Shown here one piece after another: positions 36,609 through 44,288 of a DNA stretch of 64,000 nt. Made by a program: the position numbers and the translations under genes. The notes under the pieces were generated by a model, which was given only the letters and a program-made list of their open reading frames with translations, made no database searches and was not told where the DNA came from. This DNA comes from Bacteroidetes bacterium UBA4414 (GTDB taxonomy: Bacteria > Bacteroidota > Bacteroidia > Chitinophagales > Chitinophagaceae). The stretch covers positions 1 to 64,000 of the forward strand of contig DGQM01000018.1 in assembly GCA_002389765.1 (NCBI GenBank). Reading direction: 5' to 3'. How positions within the stretch are numbered: the stretch's first letter is position 1; every line of letters begins with the position of its first letter.

Positions 36609-37270
36609 ATATTAAAAACAGCTTGAACGTTTTTTTGAAGCTGCAAAATAAGGGTATCCAAATCAGTTTTCCTTATATCGGCAGCTTTTTCATATATATG
36701 CCCGATGCTAAATTCCGTATCGTCTGTTTCGAGAAAAAAGCTTGTTGCAGGGCAGCATTGAATGGCCACTATGGCAGGAGCGTTGTCTTTCTGCAAAGCT
36801 GCACCAAAAGACAGATAATAACCCCTATTGAGAATCCGCTCTGCCAACTGTACATTTTTATTAAATCCGTGAAAGATGACAGGTACTACTACCTGCTCCC
36901 GTTTCAGCAGTTCCAACACTTCATCATAAGCACGTACACAATGTATAATCAATGGCTTTCGCAGCTTATTGGCTAATTGTATTTGCAGGCGAAATACCCT
37001 CTCCTGCAAAAGCCATGGTGTTGCAGTAAGCTTATCAAGCCCACACTCTCCTATTGCCACTACATTGGGTAGCGTAGCATATTTCTCCAACTGGGATAAC
37101 TGATTATCTAAATCCGCATCAATATACCATGGATGTATACCTAGCGAACACAAACCACCTTCTGATGCTTTTTCGAAAGCTTGATACCTGTTTGTAATAA
37201 ACAGCCCTTCCCCCACGTTATGATGGGTGTGTATGTCTATATATTTGCTCAATGGGTACGAATATATCAA
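36605..37270 (-). CDS. TatD-family metal-dependent hydrolase
   Basis: A 221-residue amidohydrolase-fold protein, shorter than typical TatD (about 260). Metal-ligand motifs appear in order: IDIHTHHN (11-18), GECGLDK (about 94-100), IIHCVRAYDE (about 128-137), IFHGFNK (about 153-159) and LETDD (about 194-198). TatD relatives are DNases or act on small substrates; substrate is not known here. Starts: the annotated start is a TTG at 37270, with another in-frame TTG at 37252 that also gives an intact protein. It precedes tcdA with a 4-base overlap. Confidence 0.85.
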   Translation of the reverse strand: MIYSYPLSKYIDIHTHHNVGEGLFITNRYQAFEKASEGGLCSLGIHPWYIDADLDNQLSQLEKYATLPNVVAIGECGLDKLTATPWLLQERVFRLQIQLANKLRKPLIIHCVRAYDEVLELLKREQVVVPVIFHGFNKNVQLAERILNRGYYLSFGAALQKDNAPAIVAIQCCPATSFFLETDDTEFSIGHIYEKAADIRKTDLDTLILQLQKNVQAVFNI

Positions 37271-37331
37271 TACTATAACAATACAGGCTTGCTAACCTGT
37301 AATCATTTTTAGTAATTTTACATTAGTCATT

Positions 37332-37559
37332 ATGAAGCCACTGTACGATATAAAGAATTTTATAGAATGGAAGGCCTTTGGTGTTTGTTCGGCTATAGGC
37401 GAAAAATTAGGCGTAGCGACTTCTCGCATACGCCTATGGTTCATTTATATTTCTTTCCTAACACTGGGCTCACCACTAATAGTTTATATGGTGCTGGCAT
37501 TTTGGATGAATATGAAAAACTACATCTTGATGCGCAGACGCAACCCTGTGAAGTGGTAG
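37332..37559 (+). CDS. PspC-domain small membrane protein
   Basis: A 75-residue protein with the PspC core: FGVCSAIGEKLGVATSRIRL followed by a membrane helix (WFIYISFLTLGSPLIVYMVLAF) and a basic tail (RRRNPVKW). PspC domains sense or bind at stressed membranes; solitary PspC-domain proteins of this size are common in Bacteroidota. It is convergent with the gene ending at 37563, only three bases away, and stands alone otherwise. Function here is unproven. Confidence 0.8.
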   Translation: MKPLYDIKNFIEWKAFGVCSAIGEKLGVATSRIRLWFIYISFLTLGSPLIVYMVLAFWMNMKNYILMRRRNPVKW

Positions 37560-37562
37560 CAA

Positions 37563-38825
37563 CTACTCTTCCTCTTCGCGTTCGCGCTCTTCACGGCGTT
37601 GCTGGCGTTTTTCTTCGCGCAGCTTTTTAGCTTTCGCTTTTTCTATTTCACGCTCTTCGCGCTCCTGCTCTTCTGCTTCTTCCTGTGCTTTGTGCTCAGC
37701 CTCTTCGCGTGCTATGCGTTCTTTTTCCTTTTTAGCTTCACGCTCTTCGCGTGCCAGGCGTAGTTTTTCTTCACGCTCTTCACGCGCTAGTTGCAGTTTA
37801 TACTCGCGCTCTTCCTCGGCTTTTATGGCAGCTTCGCGTTCTTCTTTTTCCTTTTGCAACCTGGCTTTTTCCTGGCGCTTTTTCTCCATCTCTGCCTTCA
37901 CTTCAGCCTCTACCTGCGCATCTATTGCCTTCTGTCTTGCAGCTTTTCTTATTTCTTCTTCTTCCTTAGCCTTCTTGCGTGCTGCTTCTTCAGCTGCATA
38001 GCGTTCTTCCTCTGCCTTTTCTTTTGCTATACGTGCTTTCTCTGCTGCTTCAAATTCTGCTTTTTGTGCTTTACGTTCCGCTTTTTTACGAGCAGCTTCT
38101 TTTGCCAAGCGCTCTTCCTCTTCTTTAGCTGCCTTTTCTGCTGCCTCACGTTCTGCAGCCAGCTTTGCTTCTTTAGCTGCTTTGGCTTCAGCTATCCGTG
38201 CTTCTTTCTCAGCCTTTTCAGCAGCAATCCTTGCCTCTTTTTCTGCCTTCTCAGCAGCCAGTTTTTCTTCTCTAGCCGCTTTCTCAGCAGCTTCCTGTTG
38301 TTCTTTTGTTAGTTTCTCTGCTATTTTTTGTTTCTCTTTTTCAACCTTTACAAGATTGATACGCTTTTGTTCTTTACCCAACTCATCGCAAAACACCAGA
38401 TTCTTTACAAACTTGTCTTTAGGTATAGACGCTACAAAAACAGGCTTTGTAAAGTAGTCGTTTTTGCTGCCCTCCATTTTTATACAATGGATTTTCAGGT
38501 CTTTTTCGTTTTCAATCTCCGTACGCTTGATGGCAAGGTATGTTTCCATACGTGTTTCAGGCGCGGCAAGTGCTACTATGTAGTTATTCTCAAAATCAGG
38601 ATTGATGATGGTATTATTCATTGTTTTTGCCATGCCAAACAACTCATCAAATTGTGCCTGATCCTCTACCCAGATATAAGTAAGGTCTTTCTTATTTACA
38701 AAATCCTGCGATTTCAGAAAATAATTCTGTAATTCTTTAAACTCCACACGCTTAATTATTACTTCGGGCTGTGCAAATGCATTGAGCGAGAAAGTAATAC
38801 CTGCTATCAACAACAACTTTTTCAT
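37563..38825 (-). CDS. Exported protein with long charged single-alpha-helix tail
   Basis: A 420-residue protein with a signal peptide (MKKLLLIAGITFSLNAFAQ), a compact domain (about 21-155) and then roughly 265 residues composed almost wholly of Glu, Lys, Arg and Ala in i/i+4 patterns (for example EKAEKEARIAAEKAEKEAR). The tail lacks the hydrophobic a/d spacing of a coiled coil and looks like a stable single alpha helix, perhaps spanning the periplasm or projecting from the cell. The compact domain is paralogous to the neighbouring protein at 38896-39354: FDELFG/FEKLFG, DFENNYIVALAAPETR/DFNNEWMIVLAMPKTK. No domain name is known to me. No lipobox, no T9SS sorting domain, no OmpA-like motif. 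Function unknown; a tether or spacer role is inference. Confidence 0.75.
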   Translation of the reverse strand: MKKLLLIAGITFSLNAFAQPEVIIKRVEFKELQNYFLKSQDFVNKKDLTYIWVEDQAQFDELFGMAKTMNNTIINPDFENNYIVALAAPETRMETYLAIKRTEIENEKDLKIHCIKMEGSKNDYFTKPVFVASIPKDKFVKNLVFCDELGKEQKRINLVKVEKEKQKIAEKLTKEQQEAAEKAAREEKLAAEKAEKEARIAAEKAEKEARIAEAKAAKEAKLAAEREAAEKAAKEEEERLAKEAARKKAERKAQKAEFEAAEKARIAKEKAEEERYAAEEAARKKAKEEEEIRKAARQKAIDAQVEAEVKAEMEKKRQEKARLQKEKEEREAAIKAEEEREYKLQLAREEREEKLRLAREEREAKKEKERIAREEAEHKAQEEAEEQEREEREIEKAKAKKLREEKRQQRREEREREEEE

Positions 38826-38895
38826 GTATACTTATTTATTAATATTCTTTATTGAGAAACGTTGAAAAGTACTAAAAACTATCCGAAAGCCAAAG

Positions 38896-39354
38896 CTAAT
38901 CTACATCCAGCGTAGTAAGCGGATGCAGTTTCCTGCCATCATAAAAGTGTAGCTTTTTCACATTCTTAAACTTTGGAATAACTGCTACTTTTATAGGGTA
39001 AGTATCATAACTAAACTTTCTGCGCCCTTCATCAATATGTGTATATATCTCTATGAATGTGCCTGCCTTCATCGATACTTTATCTATCTCAATCTTTGCA
39101 TTCCATTTTGTCTTTGGCATTGCCAGCACGATCATCCATTCATTATTAAAATCGGGGGTATCAGGGCGGTTAGTTTTGCCAAACAACTTTTCAAATTCCC
39201 TTCGTTTGGTTACCACAAATGCATTCACTCCTTCCTTCAACGGGTTGATACCATAGTAGTAGTAATCCTGCAAAAAGCGCACGGGCACCTTTTCGGGCTG
39301 GGCATTGCCAAGCATTGGCAACAGCAAAAGAATGATTAAAATCACCTGCTTCAT
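38896..39354 (-). CDS. Exported paralogue of the preceding protein's N-terminal domain
   Basis: About 152 residues with a signal peptide (MKQVILIILLLLPMLGNAQ) from the ATG at 39354; the upstream ATG at 39399 would put non-signal sequence in front and overlap the trhO promoter. The mature part is a single small domain matching the N-terminal domain of the next gene downstream (DFNNEWMIVLAMPKTK and the aligned REFEKLFGKTN), but has no charged tail. A run of tyrosines (DYYYYGINP) follows the signal region. Same strand, 70 bases before the tailed paralogue's start, so co-expression is plausible. Function unknown. Confidence 0.72.
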   Translation of the reverse strand: MKQVILIILLLLPMLGNAQPEKVPVRFLQDYYYYGINPLKEGVNAFVVTKRREFEKLFGKTNRPDTPDFNNEWMIVLAMPKTKWNAKIEIDKVSMKAGTFIEIYTHIDEGRRKFSYDTYPIKVAVIPKFKNVKKLHFYDGRKLHPLTTLDVD

Positions 39355-39378
39355 AGGTTTAAAAATACCAATTTGAGT

Positions 39379-39386
39379 TAACTTTG
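39379..39386 (+). promoter_or_regulatory. -7 promoter element of trhO
   Basis: TAACTTTG matches TAnnTTTG fully, 45 bases before the chosen ATG at 39432. It supports that start over the upstream ATG at 39384, which overlaps the element. Confidence 0.5.
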
Positions 39387-39431
39387 CACCGCAAATCATT
39401 ATTTAACCTCAAAAGAAAAGGAAGGGACACA

Positions 39432-40499
39432 ATGCCAGTGTTACACAACCGTATCTCGAACGAGGAACTGAAGCAGCGTATGCTGGCGGAAACAGAATTC
39501 CGCAAGACAGTTTCTTTTTACAAGTATTTCAACATTGAAAATCCACAGCAGTTTCGCGACGACTTGTGGATAGCTTTTGAAAAGCTGAAAGTTTTCGGAC
39601 GTATTTATATTGCCAAAGAAGGCATCAACGGACAAGTAAGTGTACCGGAGAGTAATTACGAAGCATTCAGAGATACACTATATGCAGCCGCACCTGAATT
39701 GAACGGCATCCGTATGAACATAGCTGTTGACGATGATGGAAAATCGTTTTGGGTGCTACGTATGAAAGTGCGAGAAAAAGTAGTGGCCGATGGAATCAAC
39801 GACCCGAACTTCGACCCATCGAAAACAGGTAAATATCTGAAAGCAAAAGAATACAATGAATTGTCTGAACAACCGGGCACCATTATTGTAGATATGCGCA
39901 ACCACTACGAATATGAAGTGGGCCATTTTGAAAATGCCATAGAAGTACCTTCTGATACATTCCGCGAGCAATTGCCAATGGCGGTTGATATGCTGAAAGG
40001 CAATGAGGACAAAAATATCATCATGTACTGCACAGGCGGCATCCGTTGCGAAAAAGCAAGTGCTTACATGCTGCACAATGGTTTTAAAAATGTGTTTCAC
40101 GTAGAGGGTGGCATTATAGAATACGCACGCAATGCTAAAGCACAAGGACTAGATGTAAAATTCAAAGGCAAGAACTTTGTGTTTGATGAACGCCTTGGTG
40201 AGCGCATCACGGAAGATGTACTGTCTCAATGCCATACATGCGGCAAACCTTGCGATGTACATACCAACTGCAAGAACGATGGTTGCCACCTGCTGTTTAT
40301 ACAATGCGAAGACTGTGCGAAAGACCTGCAAGGTTGTTGTAGTGTAGATTGTAAAACAGAACACAATCTGCCAGAGGAAGAGCAGCGTGCACACCGTGCC
40401 GGCAGAGAAAATGGCCAGAAGATTTTCAATAAATCGAAAGACCATCCGCTACGCAAACACCGCGAGCAGTGGCAACAGGAAAGAGAAGCTAAAGGATAA
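39432..40499 (+). CDS. trhO: tRNA uridine-34 hydroxylase (rhodanese family)
   Basis: About 355 residues. TrhO (YceA) makes 5-hydroxyuridine at position 34 of tRNA, independently of prephenate. The N-terminal half contains GRIYIAKEGINGQ (about 56-68), and the rhodanese domain (about 145-245) carries the active-site Cys200 in IIMYCTGGIRCEKA. The C-terminus (about 255-300) is a Cys-rich patch, SQCHTCGKPCDVHTNC and CEDCAKDLQGCC, likely a metal site. The ATG at 39432, preceded by GGAAGGG, is chosen over the ATG at 39384 because homologues begin near this point and the -7 element overlaps the earlier one. Confidence 0.93.
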   Translation: MPVLHNRISNEELKQRMLAETEFRKTVSFYKYFNIENPQQFRDDLWIAFEKLKVFGRIYIAKEGINGQVSVPESNYEAFRDTLYAAAPELNGIRMNIAVDDDGKSFWVLRMKVREKVVADGINDPNFDPSKTGKYLKAKEYNELSEQPGTIIVDMRNHYEYEVGHFENAIEVPSDTFREQLPMAVDMLKGNEDKNIIMYCTGGIRCEKASAYMLHNGFKNVFHVEGGIIEYARNAKAQGLDVKFKGKNFVFDERLGERITEDVLSQCHTCGKPCDVHTNCKNDGCHLLFIQCEDCAKDLQGCCSVDCKTEHNLPEEEQRAHRAGRENGQKIFNKSKDHPLRKHREQWQQEREAKG

Positions 40500-40505
40500 A
40501 ATAAT

Positions 40506-40531
40506 AAATCGCCCTGATTACAGGGCGATTT
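40506..40531 (+). terminator. Terminator of trhO
   Basis: Stem AAATCGCCCTG/CAGGGCGATTT with a 4-base loop, 6 bases past the stop and followed by T-rich sequence. Confidence 0.85.
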
Positions 40532-40605
40532 TCTTTTACAAAACAATTACAATAAGTTTTGTGGAATACACGCGGTTGTAGCGTTTTATAATTAAACTAA
40601 CTACT

Positions 40606-41400
40606 ATGGACGCAAAAGCATTATCACAAGCCGACTACCTCGACATCTTGTTCGATAACCGTAACAAAAAATATGGTAGCTATGAATTGCGTAAGCATTA
40701 TGATAACCGTGCCGGTAAAGCGCTATTGTCTGTTATGACACTTTGTTTTGCATTAGGCGGGTATGCGTTGATGCATAAAGAAGAAACTGCCGCTGTGCTA
40801 ACTGCCATTACAACAAAACCCGTTGAAGTAAGTTCTATACCAATCAATTTACCCAAACCAAAAATAGAACAACCTCCAGCGGCCACAGCTGCTGTAAAAC
40901 CAACTGTTGCCAACCCTATACCAAAAGTTGTAACAGATGATAAGGTAACAGACCCTCTAAAAACTGTTGATGATTTGAAAGGCAAAGAAAGCGGATTGGT
41001 TGATGCTGAAGGAAGTAAAGAGGGTACGGTTGTAGCAACTTCAAAAAACACAAACACAACAGGAGGAAGCGCAGAAACAAGTACTGAAACAAATAAAATA
41101 CTAAGCTATAGCGAAGTGCTTCCGTCATTTGATGGAGATATGACAAAGTATATGCAACAAAATCTACGATACCCTGCATTGGCTAGAGAAAATGGTATTG
41201 AAGGTCGCGTATATATTCAGTTTGTGGTAAATGAAGATGGGAGTGTTGGCAATGCAGTTATAAAAAGAGGTATAGGTGGTGGATGTAATGAAGAAGCAAT
41301 TCGTGTAGTAATGAGTATGCCAAAATGGAAACCCGGCATGCAAAACGGACGCCCTGTAAAAGTATATTATACGATTCCCATCACATTCATGTTGCAGTAG
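40606..41400 (+). CDS. tonB: TonB energy-transducing protein
   Basis: A 264-residue TonB of the Bacteroidota kind. The conserved N-terminal stretch DNRNKKYGSYELRKHYD (about 17-33) is followed by a membrane helix (about 40-56), a Pro/Lys-rich spacer (about 70-120) and a low-complexity linker. The C-terminal TonB domain (about 175-264) shows YPALARENGIEGRVYIQF, VNEDGSV and MPKWKPGMQNGRPVKV, which contact the TonB box of outer-membrane receptors. It is a single-gene unit; ExbB/ExbD are not in the window. A TonB-dependent receptor is encoded at 55790-58192, but this cannot be tied to it. Confidence 0.9.
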   Translation: MDAKALSQADYLDILFDNRNKKYGSYELRKHYDNRAGKALLSVMTLCFALGGYALMHKEETAAVLTAITTKPVEVSSIPINLPKPKIEQPPAATAAVKPTVANPIPKVVTDDKVTDPLKTVDDLKGKESGLVDAEGSKEGTVVATSKNTNTTGGSAETSTETNKILSYSEVLPSFDGDMTKYMQQNLRYPALARENGIEGRVYIQFVVNEDGSVGNAVIKRGIGGGCNEEAIRVVMSMPKWKPGMQNGRPVKVYYTIPITFMLQ

Positions 41401-41408
41401 GGTTAAAC

Positions 41409-41439
41409 AAAAGGTTGCGGTACATAACTGCAACCTTTT
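41409..41439 (+). terminator. Terminator of tonB
   Basis: Stem AAAAGGTTGC/GCAACCTTTT with an 11-base loop, starting 8 bases past the stop and reading into T-rich sequence. Confidence 0.75.
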
Positions 41440-41456
41440 GTATTTTGCACATCCCG

Positions 41457-42095
41457 ATGCTGCAAATAGAACTACAAGGCGAAACACTCCACTTACTCCC
41501 TGAAAAAGCAATCTACTGGCTTGCACAAAAAGCCATTATAGTGGCAGACCTGCATTGGGGTAAAACTGGCCACTTTCGCAAGCACGGTATTGCTATACCT
41601 GTTAATACACAAGTAAATGATGAAATACGATTGGCGGGTATCATTAAGCAACATAATGTGGATAGGCTCGTTGTAGCGGGCGATTTATTTCACAGTGTGC
41701 ATAATAATGAAGTAGAGAGCTTCGGGCATTGGCGAAACGCTCACCCGGATTTGCAGATTGACCTTGTAGTGGGGAATCACGATATTCTGGACACATCACT
41801 CTATGCAAAATGGAACATAATCTTGCATCAGGATATATTAAACATCGGCCCTTTTACCATCAGCCACGATGAAATTGAAACTGCAGAAGGCTTTGTATTG
41901 CATGGGCATGTGCACCCGTCCGTAAAGCTGATACAAAACAGGCATATGGGCATCAAACTCCCCTGCTTTTGCCAAACAGCAACCAAAATGCTGCTACCTG
42001 CCTTTGGCGATTTTACAGGCTCCAAACAACAGGAAATTGAAGCCCATCAACACATATATGTAATTACCGAAACTGAAGTCATTCAATGGAAATAA
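41457..42095 (+). CDS. pdeM: PdeM-like metallophosphoesterase (ligase-associated DNA repair)
   Basis: A 212-residue calcineurin-like phosphoesterase. Ordered motifs: VADLHWGKTGHFRKHG (about 30-45), AGDLFHS (about 80-86), VVGNHD (about 108-113) and LHGHVHP (about 148-154). DLHWGK and GHFRKHG mark the PdeM group, which occurs in Bacteroidota and other bacteria beside an ATP-dependent DNA ligase, an Lhr-like helicase and a beta-CASP exonuclease. None of those is adjacent. The ATG at 41457 is chosen; an ATG at 41325 lies inside tonB and would read through the terminator. Confidence 0.82.
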   Translation: MLQIELQGETLHLLPEKAIYWLAQKAIIVADLHWGKTGHFRKHGIAIPVNTQVNDEIRLAGIIKQHNVDRLVVAGDLFHSVHNNEVESFGHWRNAHPDLQIDLVVGNHDILDTSLYAKWNIILHQDILNIGPFTISHDEIETAEGFVLHGHVHPSVKLIQNRHMGIKLPCFCQTATKMLLPAFGDFTGSKQQEIEAHQHIYVITETEVIQWK

Positions 42096-42110
42096 ATTAA
42101 GGGTTTTTAG

Positions 42111-42118
42111 TAAGTTTG
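42111..42118 (+). promoter_or_regulatory. -7 promoter element of the leucine dehydrogenase gene
   Basis: TAAGTTTG matches TAnnTTTG fully, 19 bases before the ATG at 42138. Confidence 0.5.
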
Positions 42119-42137
42119 CACCTTAATTTTAAATCTC

Positions 42138-43211
42138 ATGCAGCCTTCGGTTTTCGACTTAGTACAGCAAATGGGTCACGAACAGGTAGTTTTCTGCCAC
42201 GACCCTCATTCAGGCCTCAATGCAATTATTGCAATCCATAACACTACGCTTGGCCCTGCGCTGGGTGGTACCCGTTTGTGGAACTATGGCAGCCATCAGG
42301 ATGCCGTTGTAGATGCACTGCGTCTGAGCCGTGGTATGACTTATAAAGCTGCTATCAGTGGCCTGAACCTGGGTGGTGGTAAAGCCGTTATCATCGGCGA
42401 TGCTGCTACGGTAAAGTCTGAAGGACTGTGGCGCCGTTACGGCAAGTTTGTAAACAGCCTGAATGGTAAATACATAACTGCCGAAGACGTAAACACATCT
42501 GCTCGTGATATGGAATACATATCGCTGGAAACAGAACACGTAACAGGTGTACCTGAATATATGGGTGGTAGCGGCGACCCTTCTCCGTTTACAGCATATG
42601 GTGTTTTCATAGGTATGAAGGCTTCTGCCAAGAAAGTATGGGGCAACGATAGCCTAAGTGGTAAAAAAGTACTGGTGCAAGGTGTAGGCCATGTGGGTCA
42701 ATACCTGGTAGGCCACCTGATAGAAGAAGGTGCTAAAGTTTATATATCAGACATCAACGAAGCAAAGATTAAAGAAACAGTTGACAAATTTCGCAGTGTG
42801 GAAGTTGTTGACGGTGATAAAATCTTTGATCTGGAGATGGACGTATACGCTCCATGCGCACTGGGTGCAACGGTAAATACAGAAAGCATCAACAAAATGA
42901 AATGCCCTATCATAGCAGGTGCGGCAAACAACCAGCTTGCTGATGAAAATGTACATGGCCCTATGCTGGTACAAAAAGGCATTGTTTATGCACCGGACTT
43001 CCTGATTAATGCAGGTGGCCTGATAAACGTTAGCGCTGAGCTGGACGGCTACAACCGCGAGCGTGTAATGGGTAACGTAGAAAAAATCTACGACCGCACA
43101 CTGGAAATCTACAAACTTTCTGAAACTGAAAATATACATGCACAGGCTGCAGCAATGAGGCTGGCAGAAAAACGCCTTGCAGATATTGCTAATGTGAAGT
43201 CAAGACTGTAA
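42138..43211 (+). CDS. Leucine dehydrogenase-type amino acid dehydrogenase
   Basis: A 357-residue NAD-dependent enzyme of the Glu/Leu/Phe/Val family in the shorter Leu/Val branch. Substrate-site residues are GGTRLW (43-48) and the paired lysines K70 and K82 in RGMTYKAAISGLNLGGGK; the nucleotide fold is VQGVGHVGQYLVGHL. It deaminates branched-chain amino acids to 2-oxo acids. It differs in length and core motif from gdhA in this window (475 residues, PFGGGKGG), so the two are divergent family members, not recent duplicates. It is transcribed alone, with a promoter element 20 bases upstream and a terminator downstream. Confidence 0.88.
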   Translation: MQPSVFDLVQQMGHEQVVFCHDPHSGLNAIIAIHNTTLGPALGGTRLWNYGSHQDAVVDALRLSRGMTYKAAISGLNLGGGKAVIIGDAATVKSEGLWRRYGKFVNSLNGKYITAEDVNTSARDMEYISLETEHVTGVPEYMGGSGDPSPFTAYGVFIGMKASAKKVWGNDSLSGKKVLVQGVGHVGQYLVGHLIEEGAKVYISDINEAKIKETVDKFRSVEVVDGDKIFDLEMDVYAPCALGATVNTESINKMKCPIIAGAANNQLADENVHGPMLVQKGIVYAPDFLINAGGLINVSAELDGYNRERVMGNVEKIYDRTLEIYKLSETENIHAQAAAMRLAEKRLADIANVKSRL

Positions 43212-43231
43212 TCGCATCATAATTTTTTTAT

Positions 43232-43255
43232 AAATGCCTCCTTAAGGAGGCATTT
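43232..43255 (+). terminator. Terminator of the leucine dehydrogenase gene
   Basis: Perfect stem AAATGCCTCC/GGAGGCATTT with a TTAA loop, 20 bases past the stop. Confidence 0.85.
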
Positions 43256-43261
43256 CTTATT

Positions 43262-43269
43262 TACTTTTG
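43262..43269 (+). promoter_or_regulatory. -7 promoter element of purC
   Basis: TACTTTTG matches TAnnTTTG fully, 50 bases before the purC ATG and just after the upstream terminator. Confidence 0.5.
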
Positions 43270-43319
43270 CATTCTGTTTCAAGACTTAAGCAAAGTTTTG
43301 AAAAAACTATTATACGTAT

Positions 43320-44249
43320 ATGTCTACATTCAATTTCTCAAAACAGACCAACTTTTATAAAGGAAAAGTTCGTGATGTTTATACCATAGCTGATAAATAT
43401 ATGGTGATGCAGGTAAGCGACCGTATATCAGCATTCGACGTAGTATTGCCACGCCCTATACCATACAAAGGACAGGTGCTGAATCAGATTGCTGCTCAGT
43501 TTCTGAATGCAACAAAAGACATAGTACCTAACTGGATGATAAGCTCACCACTGCCCAACATTACTATTGGCCACAAATGCGAGACATATCCTGTTGAGAT
43601 GGTAGTGCGCGGTTTCCTTACAGGCCACGCATGGCGTACCTACAAAAGCGGCAAACGCGAATTGTGTGGCGTTGCATTACCTGAAGGCATGAAAGAAAAT
43701 GACCGCTTCCCTACTCCTATCATCACTCCTACTACTAAAGCACACGAAGGACACGACGAAGACATTAGCCGCGAAGAAATTATCAGTCGTGGATTGGTGC
43801 CGAAAGAAGAATACGAACAACTGGAGAAATATACACTTGCTATATACCAACGCGGACAGGAAATAGCAAAAGAGCGTGGACTGATTTTGGTAGATACAAA
43901 ATATGAGTTCGGTAAAAGAGACGGCGTTATACACCTGATAGACGAAATACACACACCTGATTCTTCTCGCTACTTCTATCTGGAAGGCTATGAAGAGCGC
44001 CAGACAAAAGGCGAAGCACAAAAACAATTGTCTAAAGAATTTGTTAGAGAATGGTTGATGGCTAATGGATTTCAGGGTAAAGACGGACAGCAGGTTCCTG
44101 AGATGACAGATGAAGTTATCAAAGGTATTTCTGAGCGCTACATAGAGTTGTACGAAAATGTAACTGGCAAGCCATTTGTAAAAGAGGATGTAAGCGAAGC
44201 TGATGCTGTAAAACGCATTGAAGAAGAACTGGCAAAACTTGGTGTATAA
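43320..44249 (+). CDS. purC: SAICAR synthase
   Basis: A 309-residue PurC, the longer type found in Bacteroidota and plants rather than the roughly 240-residue E. coli type. It condenses CAIR with aspartate using ATP in purine biosynthesis. Motifs: YKGKVRDVY (13-21), VSDRISAFDV (about 33-42), MVVRGFLTGHAWRTYKSG, and VDTKYEFG with downstream LIDEIHTPDSSRYF. All expected signatures are present. It is followed after 39 bases by hutU on the same strand, with no terminator between them, so the two may share a transcript although their pathways differ. Confidence 0.95.
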   Translation: MSTFNFSKQTNFYKGKVRDVYTIADKYMVMQVSDRISAFDVVLPRPIPYKGQVLNQIAAQFLNATKDIVPNWMISSPLPNITIGHKCETYPVEMVVRGFLTGHAWRTYKSGKRELCGVALPEGMKENDRFPTPIITPTTKAHEGHDEDISREEIISRGLVPKEEYEQLEKYTLAIYQRGQEIAKERGLILVDTKYEFGKRDGVIHLIDEIHTPDSSRYFYLEGYEERQTKGEAQKQLSKEFVREWLMANGFQGKDGQQVPEMTDEVIKGISERYIELYENVTGKPFVKEDVSEADAVKRIEEELAKLGV

Positions 44250-44288
44250 GCTACACTCCACTATTAGTAGATTTTTGAATAAGATTAT

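Noticed and set aside
37690..38312. Several plus-strand open frames opposite the charged single-helix tail
   Set aside because: The sense gene repeats Glu, Lys, Arg and Ala codons, whose complement gives long stop-free low-complexity frames rich in Ser, Phe and Leu; no independent evidence of coding.
25435..43211. The two amino-acid dehydrogenases as a recent duplication
   Set aside because: They differ in length (475 and 357 residues) and in core motifs; they belong to different branches of the family.
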